Assembly: GCA_045640525.1 (NCBI GenBank)
Contig: JAZUFE010000025.1
Span: 114,944-178,943 of the forward strand
DNA from: JAILLW01 sp045640525
GTDB lineage: Bacteria; Bacillota; Clostridia; Lachnospirales; Lachnospiraceae
DNA length: 64,000 bases
Direction: 5' to 3'
Both the position numbers and the translations under genes were made by a program. The notes beneath the pieces are model-generated. The model saw only the letters and a program-made list of their open reading frames with translations. It did no database searches and was not told the DNA's origin. Below, in pieces: positions 17,402-24,882 of this stretch (positions within the stretch are counted from its first letter, which is position 1; each line of letters opens with the position of its first letter).

Positions 17402-18904
17402 TTAACGATTTTGATACAGTTTTTTAAGTCCCGCTCTGTCAAGTTTTCCGTTGGAAGTAAGCGGCATTTTTTCAAGCTTAATAATGGCGTTGGGTATCAT
17501 GTACCTCGGAAGTTTATTTTTCAAATCCAAAGTCAATTCCTTAACTTCCATGTCACCTACATAGTATAAAACTATTTTGTTCTTAATATCATCGTAAATA
17601 CAACCGGCCATGTTAATTTCATCCATCATATTTACGTTTATTTCTATTTCGCCGAGCTCTATTCTGTGTCCCATATGTTTAATCTGATAATCTTTTCGGG
17701 AAACAAACTGAAGCTCTCCGTATTTATTATATTTACCTATATCACCCGTTCTGTAAATAATTTCCGGATAATTGGTATTAAGAGGATTCTGTACGAAGCA
17801 TTCACTCGTCTTTTCGGGATTATTGAAATATCCCAAGGTAACCGAAGTTCCCCGAATACAAATTTCCCCCTCATTTGCAAGCTTGTTCTCATTATCGAGC
17901 AAAAGTATTTCCGTATTTTTGAAAGGACGGCCTATGGGAATAACTTCATCAAGTGCAAACTCCCTGTTAACTTCATAATAACAGCACATACCGGTTCCCT
18001 CGGTCGGTCCGTAAAGATTTATGAAACGGGCATTGGGAACAACACTCTTCCACAAATTGAACTGTTTAATCGGAAATACCTCCGAACCGAAACAAATTGT
18101 ATGCAAATACTCCGGTACAACACTTTTGAAAGCCCCGAAAGCAGAAATCATTGTCAGTGCCGATACTACCCAGCAAATCGTATTAACCTTGTGCTCATTA
18201 AGAAACTTAACCAAATCTATCGGGAACATGAACAACTCTTTGGGAATAAGATACGTTGTAGCACCGAATTTGATTGTAGGGTACAGTTCCTTCAAGCAAG
18301 CATCCACATACAACGGGGTCTGTGAACCGAATACCGTATCCTGAGTTACGTTCATCACATCCGACAATTGCTCTATATAGTCTATTACTGATCTGTGACA
18401 GGCAACCACGCCTTTGGGAATACCTGTTGAACCGGAAGTAAACACAATGTATATCGGATCCGTATCAATGGTCACATTGTATATCTTTGTAAGCTCTTCA
18501 TCATTGTGAGGTGTGTTCTTAATATCATCATAATTAACAACCCGGCCGTCAAATTTGAATTCCTTGGCAGTTTCCATGCTGTCGTCATCACATATGATGA
18601 ATTTAGGTTTTACGTTCTCCAAAATAAGCTGCATTCTGATTGCCGGCATTTCCGAATCAATGGGAACATAATAGTTTCTCCCCATAATAACTCCGAAAAA
18701 TGCAGCTATCGTTTTGGGCTGTTTCTTCATAAAGATAACAACACCTTCACGATATACGCCTTCATTATTGAGAAAACTTGCTACCGAACGGGCTTCATCA
18801 TAAACCTCTTTAAAAGTCATCGAAACCGTTCCGTCCGAATATGCCGTCTTTTCGGGAACTTTTTTAACAATGTCAAATAAGTAATCCAATACGTGATTTT
18901 GCAT
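17402..18904 (-). CDS. DltA-like amino-acid adenylating enzyme
   Basis: 500 residues, the usual size for a stand-alone adenylation domain. Core motifs are FTSGSTGIPKG (155-165), NLYGPTEGTG, YRTGDIGKYN and the C-terminal catalytic Lys in TSNGKLDR. Asp201 in PLYVDAC matches the Asp that binds the alpha-amino group, so the substrate should be an amino acid. The DltA residue known to shape the D-alanine pocket (Cys269 in Bacillus cereus DltA) aligns with Gly273 here (CFGSEVFP instead of LFCGEVLP), which hints at a larger substrate. It lies between a racemase gene and the carrier gene. Confidence 0.9.
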   Translation of the reverse strand: MQNHVLDYLFDIVKKVPEKTAYSDGTVSMTFKEVYDEARSVASFLNNEGVYREGVVIFMKKQPKTIAAFFGVIMGRNYYVPIDSEMPAIRMQLILENVKPKFIICDDDSMETAKEFKFDGRVVNYDDIKNTPHNDEELTKIYNVTIDTDPIYIVFTSGSTGIPKGVVACHRSVIDYIEQLSDVMNVTQDTVFGSQTPLYVDACLKELYPTIKFGATTYLIPKELFMFPIDLVKFLNEHKVNTICWVVSALTMISAFGAFKSVVPEYLHTICFGSEVFPIKQFNLWKSVVPNARFINLYGPTEGTGMCCYYEVNREFALDEVIPIGRPFKNTEILLLDNENKLANEGEICIRGTSVTLGYFNNPEKTSECFVQNPLNTNYPEIIYRTGDIGKYNKYGELQFVSRKDYQIKHMGHRIELGEIEINVNMMDEINMAGCIYDDIKNKIVLYYVGDMEVKELTLDLKNKLPRYMIPNAIIKLEKMPLTSNGKLDRAGLKKLYQNR

Positions 18905-18915
18905 AATGTCTCTTC

Positions 18916-19626
18916 CTACAAACGAATATATTTATCACTGAGCTTATCTGCACGAAGCAATACAGCTCTTGAAAGAATTTCCAGTACATCCAAAATATTG
19001 GTTTTAACTCTAAAATCTCTTTTGATGATTGACAACTCGGTACATCCAAGAAGAACCACCTGAGCTCCTTTGGCACACAGCTCGTCCGTCACGGTAGAAA
19101 AATCATCCATGTCGACAGGCCTGTTAGCCTTTACATCATCATATATTATCTTCATCACAAGATTCTGTGAAGTGGGAGTAACTACTTCAATTCCGGCCTC
19201 GCCCAAATATTTTGAAAAAACTCCGCTTTGAATGGTTCCGTCGGTGGCCATAAGTCCTGCCACGGTAATTCCGTTTTCTTTCAAATAGATTGCCGTCTCT
19301 TCCATGGCATTGATAATGGGCAGTCCTATTCCCTCCTCCAATTGTTCATGAAAACAATGAGCCGTTATACAAGGTATTGCAAGAGCATCAGCACCCATAG
19401 CCTTCAGCTTAAGTCCGACCTGTGTCATCATCGGAACCGGATTGTCTTTACTGTGACCCAAAATAAATTCCGTTCGGTCCGGAATCGACGGCTTGGAATA
19501 TGTAATAATATCAAGGTGTTCCTGATCTTTTCTTGCAGAGCACATATCCGTCAAAAGTCGCATGAAATATGAAGTTGCCATCGGACCCAATCCGCCGATA
19601 ATACCAAGTGTATTAATTTTATTCAT
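18916..19626 (-). CDS. Aspartate/glutamate racemase family protein
   Basis: 236 residues of the PLP-independent Asp/Glu racemase superfamily. The N-terminus GIIGGLGPMATSYFMRLL is typical of aspartate racemases. The two catalytic cysteines are visible: Cys86 in IPCITAH and Cys195 in LLGCTELSII. The usual PCNTAH is PCITAH here, so one conserved Asn is replaced. The gene starts six bases after the transglutaminase-like gene and ends 11 bases before the adenylating enzyme, which suggests it supplies a D-amino acid, perhaps D-Asp or D-Glu, to that enzyme. The substrate is inferred. Confidence 0.88.
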   Translation of the reverse strand: MNKINTLGIIGGLGPMATSYFMRLLTDMCSARKDQEHLDIITYSKPSIPDRTEFILGHSKDNPVPMMTQVGLKLKAMGADALAIPCITAHCFHEQLEEGIGLPIINAMEETAIYLKENGITVAGLMATDGTIQSGVFSKYLGEAGIEVVTPTSQNLVMKIIYDDVKANRPVDMDDFSTVTDELCAKGAQVVLLGCTELSIIKRDFRVKTNILDVLEILSRAVLLRADKLSDKYIRL

Positions 19627-19632
19627 AATAAT

Positions 19633-21528
19633 CTACTGATTTGCAGTTGCTTCATTCTGTGCCTGCAAAGCTGCCTGATACTGTGCGAGCAACTCAGCAT
19701 TCTGCTGTGCTTCCTGCTGTGCGCGAACAGCTTCTTGTGCTGCGGCCTGTTCTTCGAGTCTCTTCTGCTCCTCCAAGGCTGCGTAATACTGTGCCAGAGC
19801 AGGATCATTCGCAACATCCTCGGGATTCGGCTGATCCGGAGTTGTGTTCGTTGTTGCATACATCGGATACAAAGTTCCTTCCGAAGAACCGCTTACAATC
19901 GGGTATATTGAATGATCGTAGTTATGAGAATTCCAATGTTTCTGAGAATACGCCATCATCGTAGGGTCATCCCACAGGAAGATAATCGGATGATCCTTTC
20001 TCGGAGTAGTATCAAAATGCAACCATCCCGTTCCTACATCCACCAAATTCCAATAATGTGAAGTCTTGGCCGGAATCTTGGCAATATCGCAGTTGGGAAC
20101 TCCGGCTCTTGTAAGTAATGCTTTGGATGTACATGCATACACGTAGCAGTCGCCCTTTCCGTCCGCAAGACCCTCATAAGCTCCGCGGATATAATTGCCT
20201 TTTTCGGAGTGGGAAATATACGCAACATGCGTTCTTACATAATCGAATATAGCTTTGGCCTTATCCTTATTGCTCATACCCGGAGAGATAATTCTTGCAA
20301 GAACACTGTCTGCCATGGAATTAACCTCTTCCAAAGAGTACACTCTTTCCTTAACAATAAGATTACATTTGGCCGTAGTTTCATGACCTGCAGCATCCCT
20401 GGCTGTATATATAACTTCATACGTTCCGCCGACATTCGTATTAACCTTGGAATTGTCTACACTTAAAGACAGACCTTCCTCACATTCATCAGTCACTTTC
20501 ACTCCAAGCTTATACTGAACATTATGACCTACCGCAATGGTAATATCACTTACGCCCTCAATAACAGGATAATCCGTATCCTCCTTCAGCGTAAGTGTCA
20601 ATTCCTTGGAATTTTCATTATTACCTTCATCCTTGACAACAACGGTAACCTTTTGTTCTCCTACCTTGTTAATGTCGGGAGGGGTTAAAAAGCTGTATGT
20701 CAGCGTGGAAATATCCTGTGCCTCTTCAATGAAATCCTCTGGTTTGCGATTAACTTTGGTAAAACTGTTTACATCTTTAAAAGTAACAACGGGAGCAACC
20801 GTATCAACAACCTTGATTGATACATCATAATCCTTTTCGTCGACCTTTATCTTTATCGGATAAAGCCCAACATGAGTTGTATCTATATCTGTCACATCGC
20901 TAAGGAGTTGAACTCGTCCCGCATTTTGGGCAAACATGGAAGCTGTGGGCAATTCATCGCCCACTTCGATTGTGATTTGAGGATTAACCAAAGATACCGT
21001 CAGCTTTCCTTCAACCGTAGTTTGATTACCGCCCAAATCCGTAAGAATTATATTTACTTTTTGATCACCGGAAACAGAGGTGTCGGGATCTTTTTCAAAA
21101 GACAATGTTACTTTGGTAGCATCCGTAATATCGGTTACGAAGTCTTCACAGGTGATTTCGTCTCCCTGTCCGACCACACAATCAATGCCCTTTCCCGTAG
21201 GAGGAATGGTATCCTGAATAATCAGTCTGGTATTGTATATTTGAGTACCGTCAGTAAGTTCCAGGTCATATTCTCCGGGAATTGTCGTATCCAAAGAATC
21301 GGAATTTGCGAATTTGATTCCCTCAATCGGTTCTTTCAAAAAATCTTCGGGTTTAACAGCAACACCCGCTTCTACGGTACATTCCGAATAAACCTTATCC
21401 GATGCTTTCTTAAAGGGATTGTATCCCATAATAAAAGGAACCGAAATTCCTGCTACAATCAAAATTATGAAAAATACCAGCAATGCCTTGCCGATGGGTT
21501 TCTTTAAAAAATCCTTCAGCCTATTCAT
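19633..21528 (-). CDS. Membrane-anchored Ig-like/transglutaminase-like protein
   Basis: 631 residues from the ATG at 21528, preceded by GGAGGTGAT; the longer upstream frame lacks a ribosome site. A membrane anchor (about residues 15-35) is followed by several bacterial Ig-like/DUF5011-type repeats with phrases such as DGTQIYNTRLIIQDTIPP and VNTNVGGTYEVIYTARDAAGH. A transglutaminase-core domain has Cys461 (GKGDCYVYAC), His491 (TSHYWNLV) and Asp506 (LHFDTTP). The last 50 residues are a Gln/Ala/Glu-rich, probably helical tail. It is probably a surface protease or cross-linking enzyme; the target is unknown. It is the first gene of the dlt-like operon. Confidence 0.87.
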   Translation of the reverse strand: MNRLKDFLKKPIGKALLVFFIILIVAGISVPFIMGYNPFKKASDKVYSECTVEAGVAVKPEDFLKEPIEGIKFANSDSLDTTIPGEYDLELTDGTQIYNTRLIIQDTIPPTGKGIDCVVGQGDEITCEDFVTDITDATKVTLSFEKDPDTSVSGDQKVNIILTDLGGNQTTVEGKLTVSLVNPQITIEVGDELPTASMFAQNAGRVQLLSDVTDIDTTHVGLYPIKIKVDEKDYDVSIKVVDTVAPVVTFKDVNSFTKVNRKPEDFIEEAQDISTLTYSFLTPPDINKVGEQKVTVVVKDEGNNENSKELTLTLKEDTDYPVIEGVSDITIAVGHNVQYKLGVKVTDECEEGLSLSVDNSKVNTNVGGTYEVIYTARDAAGHETTAKCNLIVKERVYSLEEVNSMADSVLARIISPGMSNKDKAKAIFDYVRTHVAYISHSEKGNYIRGAYEGLADGKGDCYVYACTSKALLTRAGVPNCDIAKIPAKTSHYWNLVDVGTGWLHFDTTPRKDHPIIFLWDDPTMMAYSQKHWNSHNYDHSIYPIVSGSSEGTLYPMYATTNTTPDQPNPEDVANDPALAQYYAALEEQKRLEEQAAAQEAVRAQQEAQQNAELLAQYQAALQAQNEATANQ

Positions 21529-21555
21529 ACTATCACCTCCGATAAGCCACTCTAT

Positions 21556-21584
21556 ATAGTAGGATAAATGCCGTATTTTGTAAA
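21556..21584 (-). promoter_or_regulatory. Probable promoter of the envelope operon
   Basis: On the minus strand TTTACA and TACTAT are 17 bases apart, ending about 28 bases before the ATG of the transglutaminase-like gene. No promoter is obvious inside the following eight genes until the one before ileS. Confidence 0.45.
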
Positions 21585-21633
21585 TAGTGGGAATATCAAT
21601 ACCAAAGTACCGGAAATTGTTGTCGTATGTACC

Positions 21634-21663
21634 TTGACCACAATATCTTGTGAGCTGTATAAT
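21634..21663 (+). promoter_or_regulatory. Promoter of the CAP-domain gene
   Basis: TTGACC and a perfect TATAAT are 18 bases apart, about 57 bases before the ATG at 21720. Confidence 0.6.
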
Positions 21664-21719
21664 TATGTCAACCATGTGGTCGTAAAATTCATACCACACA
21701 GCCTCAGGAGTAACCAATT

Positions 21720-22223
21720 ATGCTTATATTCCGTTTCAAAAAAATACTGTCCACAGTACTTATTTTAGTCTTGATAGCTGCTCTTCTTCCGATTACCTGC
21801 GTCGATGCATCCGCAAAAGCCAAAAAGAAATCGGAACCGACAGCTTCACCGACTCCCGGGATTGTTCTCGATGCTTCAGTTCTGGCAAATGATGCTTTTG
21901 ATGCCATTAACGCACATCGAAAAGCCAAGAACCTTCCGGAATATGTAAATAATGAGCTCCTTGAAGAATACGCAAAGCAAAGAGCCATGGAAATTTCTAA
22001 AAACTTCTCGCATGACTCGTCAATTAAAACCGATATTCCTTTGGTACTGGTTGGAGAAAATCTCGGAAAGGGTATGCTGATGACCGGACAAAATATGGTC
22101 AAAACATGGATCAATTCTTCCTTTCACAAATCCTTAATAGAGGACCGCAATTACACTTGCTGTGCGGTAGGAGTATATGTTGATAAAAATCTCAATACAT
22201 ACTATGCCGTGGAATTCATGTAA
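21720..22223 (+). CDS. Secreted CAP/SCP-domain protein
   Basis: 167 residues. It has a signal peptide (about 1-31, ending near VDASA), a short Ser/Thr/Pro linker and a CAP domain recognisable from AFDAINAHRKAKNLPEYVNNELLEEYAKQRAMEI, GENLG and the C-terminal YTCCAVGVYV. CAP proteins are common secreted clostridial proteins of mostly unknown activity. An AGGAG site lies nine bases before the ATG. It is transcribed divergently from the envelope operon and its stop codon abuts the trmL stop. Confidence 0.82.
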   Translation: MLIFRFKKILSTVLILVLIAALLPITCVDASAKAKKKSEPTASPTPGIVLDASVLANDAFDAINAHRKAKNLPEYVNNELLEEYAKQRAMEISKNFSHDSSIKTDIPLVLVGENLGKGMLMTGQNMVKTWINSSFHKSLIEDRNYTCCAVGVYVDKNLNTYYAVEFM

Positions 22224-22721
22224 TTAGCTGTTACTCCAGCTTAATCTGTGAAGATTTCCTTCTAAACACATGTTATCGAAATTATTCTGTCTAAGAGCTT
22301 CATACAGAACAATAGCTACCGAATTTGACAAATTCAAAGAACGAATATCATCCAGCATCGGAATTCTGATGCTGGTTTCTTCATATTCTACCAGAATCTC
22401 TTCGGGTATACCCGCTGACTCCTTGCCGAACATAATGAAATCATTCGGACCGAACTCGGCCTGTGTATATACCTTTTTCGCTTTGGTTGTTGCCATCCAA
22501 ATTTTGGCATCGGGATTCTTCTTACGAAAATCTTCGAAATTCACATATCTGTGCAAATCAAGTTTATCCCAATAATCCATACCTGCTCTTTTGACGGTTT
22601 TATCATTCAAAACAAAGCCCAACGGCTCAATAAGGTGAAGCGAAGAACCGGTTGCCACACATGTTCTTCCTATGTTTCCGGTATTCGCCGGTATTTCGGG
22701 TTGATGCAAAATTATATTCAT
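22224..22721 (-). CDS. trmL: tRNA (cytidine/uridine-34-2'-O)-methyltransferase, SPOUT family
   Basis: 165 residues, the normal TrmL length. N-terminal NIILHQPEIPANTGNIGRTC and the SAM-binding knot sequences IMFGKESAGIPEEIL and IRIPMLDDIRSLNLSNSVAIVLYEALRQ are diagnostic. It methylates the wobble 2'-O of certain tRNA-Leu species. The start codon overlaps the last base of the histidine kinase gene, so it is the last gene of the mutS2/two-component operon. Confidence 0.95.
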   Translation of the reverse strand: MNIILHQPEIPANTGNIGRTCVATGSSLHLIEPLGFVLNDKTVKRAGMDYWDKLDLHRYVNFEDFRKKNPDAKIWMATTKAKKVYTQAEFGPNDFIMFGKESAGIPEEILVEYEETSIRIPMLDDIRSLNLSNSVAIVLYEALRQNNFDNMCLEGNLHRLSWSNS

Positions 22722-24151
22722 TATATTTCCTCGCTGTCCGGATCATCTTCAACCGGAAGCGAAAAAATAAACTCGGATCCGATTCCTTCCGTACTGATTA
22801 CATTAATATTTTCACCATGGGCTCTGATAATTTCACGGGTAATCGATAATCCGAGTCCTGTACCCTTTCTATCTTTACCACGAGACAGATCACTCTTGTA
22901 GAATCTGTCAAATATCTGATTGAGCTGCTCTTTCGGAATACCTATTCCACTGTCTTTAACAGAAACAAATGCCTTATTTCGCTTTTCGGAAGTTTCTATC
23001 TTTATAATGGAATCGGGGTGAGAAAATTTGATTGCATTATCAACAAGGTTATACAGAACCTGTTTGATTTTCTCGCAGTCTGCTTTGACCGGAAGTTCAT
23101 CACCCGTCAATATCAGTTCAATAGCAATAGCCTTCTTGATACAGGTTCCCTCAAAGGTTGCCACCACATTCCTGATCTCCCGATTAATATCGAAAACCGA
23201 TACATCCAAAAGCATTCCCGCGGTATTCAGATTGTTAAGCGTAAGCAAACCGTTGGTAAGCTTTCTTAAACGCTCCGTTTCATTAAGCACAATATTCAGA
23301 TACTTCTCGTGCATTTCGGGCGGAATGGTTCCGTCCAGCATTGCTTCAAGATATCCTTTAATTGATGTAAGCGGCGATCTGAAATCATGCGATACATTTG
23401 CAATAAACTTCTTTTGATCATCTTCGGCGCTGGCTATCTCCTGTGCCATATATGAAACGGTTGCTCCAAGATATCCTATTTCGTCATCGGAATCCATGGA
23501 CAACTCGTAATGCATATTTCCGGCGGCATACTGCTCCGTTGCTTCGGTTATCTTTCGAACAGGCATATAAACCATTTCGGTAAAGAAAATCAGAATAATC
23601 AGCGATAGTAAAAACAATATTACCAGCATCAGATAATCTATTGCCAGCAGACGCTCTCGCTCCTGCTCAAGAGAAGACATCGGGTAGTGCATGACAACAT
23701 AACCTTTAACTTTAAAATTCGAGGTTATGGGAGCGAACACACTCAAATAGTCTTCTTCAAAGTAATTAAAAAATCTGCCCTCAATATAATAAGAAGAACC
23801 TGTAACAGTAGGATCGAATCCCTGTATCAGTACCTCCTCCTTAAGATTAAGCGGTAATTTCGAACTTAGTATCAATCTTCCCGAAGGATTAATTATCCAA
23901 AGTGTTGCACCTGAAAATACATCCAGTGCATCAAGCTGCCGCTTAACGGTATCGAGGGCGGCTTCATTATTGTACAGGTCAACAGCATATGTATTGGCTA
24001 TCATGGTAGCCTCATCATACATAGCCTCGGACTGTGTCTTAACAAGATGATCCTTCGTCATGCTGCTCACGAAAGTTGCAACTACGACAAATCCGAAAAT
24101 ACCAAATATTAAATATGCGAGTAAAAATTTAAGATAAAGTGTCCTACGCAC
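22721..24151 (-). CDS. Sensor histidine kinase
   Basis: 476 residues. Two membrane segments (about 8-30 and 171-193) bracket an extracytoplasmic sensor of about 140 residues. A HAMP linker follows (about 194-246). The HisKA box has the phosphoacceptor His255 in NVSHDFRSPLTSIKGY. ATP-binding motifs are DNAIKFS (N box), DSGIGIPKEQ (G1), FYKSDLSR (F) and GTGLGLSI (G2). It pairs with the response regulator gene two bases upstream. The signal is unknown; the layout resembles PhoR/YycG-like kinases without proving the function. Confidence 0.95.
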   Translation of the reverse strand: MRRTLYLKFLLAYLIFGIFGFVVVATFVSSMTKDHLVKTQSEAMYDEATMIANTYAVDLYNNEAALDTVKRQLDALDVFSGATLWIINPSGRLILSSKLPLNLKEEVLIQGFDPTVTGSSYYIEGRFFNYFEEDYLSVFAPITSNFKVKGYVVMHYPMSSLEQERERLLAIDYLMLVILFLLSLIILIFFTEMVYMPVRKITEATEQYAAGNMHYELSMDSDDEIGYLGATVSYMAQEIASAEDDQKKFIANVSHDFRSPLTSIKGYLEAMLDGTIPPEMHEKYLNIVLNETERLRKLTNGLLTLNNLNTAGMLLDVSVFDINREIRNVVATFEGTCIKKAIAIELILTGDELPVKADCEKIKQVLYNLVDNAIKFSHPDSIIKIETSEKRNKAFVSVKDSGIGIPKEQLNQIFDRFYKSDLSRGKDRKGTGLGLSITREIIRAHGENINVISTEGIGSEFIFSLPVEDDPDSEEI

Positions 24152-24153
24152 AA

Positions 24154-24858
24154 TCAGCCCTTCGTTTCAAATTTGTAACCAACACCCCAAATCGTAGCTA
24201 TCTTCCAATTCGGATGATCATCGATTTTTTCTCGGATGCGCTTAATATGCACATCAACGGTTCTGGTATCGCCTATGTACTCATAACCCCATATCTGATC
24301 CAGCAATTGTTCTCTTGTAAATACATGATTCGGTGAAGATGCCAAGAAATACAAAAGTTCCAACTCTTTGGGCGGCATATCCACGATTTCTCCCAAATAC
24401 TCCACCGAATAATTGGTAAGATTAATCTTAAGGTCGGGGAAAGTAACTTCCTTAACATCATTTCCATCCTCCGACGCAGCAGGCGCCTGCTTGTATCTTC
24501 TTAGCACCGCTTTGACTCTGGCAACCAATTCCTTGGTATCAAAAGGTTTCTCCATATAGTCATCTGCACCCAATTCAAGACCGAGTACTTTATCAAAAAC
24601 CTCTCCCTTGGCCGAAAGCATAATTATCGGAGTCGTATGTGTAGCTCTGATTTCTCTGCAAACTCCGTATCCGTCTATTCCCGGAAGCATTATATCCAAA
24701 AGAATCAGATTAGGTTCAAATGTTTTAACCATTTCGATTGCGGTTTCACCGTCGGGGGCAATCTGAGTTTCAAAGCATTCTTTGGCAAGGTACAAAGATA
24801 TAAGCTCTGCAATATTCTCATCATCATCCACAATCAAAATTCTTTGTTTACTAACCAT
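24154..24858 (-). CDS. OmpR/PhoB-family response regulator
   Basis: 234 residues. The receiver domain has the acidic pocket DDDE near residues 11-14, phosphoacceptor Asp55 in LILLDIMLPG, and Thr and Lys further on (MLSAKGE, EKPFDTKEL). The C-terminal winged helix contains LLYFLASSPNHVFTREQLLD and RTVDVHIKRIREKI. AGGAGG lies about eight bases before the ATG. Partner of the adjacent kinase; targets are not predictable. Confidence 0.96.
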   Translation of the reverse strand: MVSKQRILIVDDDENIAELISLYLAKECFETQIAPDGETAIEMVKTFEPNLILLDIMLPGIDGYGVCREIRATHTTPIIMLSAKGEVFDKVLGLELGADDYMEKPFDTKELVARVKAVLRRYKQAPAASEDGNDVKEVTFPDLKINLTNYSVEYLGEIVDMPPKELELLYFLASSPNHVFTREQLLDQIWGYEYIGDTRTVDVHIKRIREKIDDHPNWKIATIWGVGYKFETKG

Positions 24859-24882
24859 CCCATATCCTCCTCTTATCGCCGA

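Noticed and set aside
21529..21717. N-terminal extension of the transglutaminase-like protein
   Set aside because: The ATG at 21528 has an ideal GGAGGTGAT site, and the upstream codons include the likely promoter.
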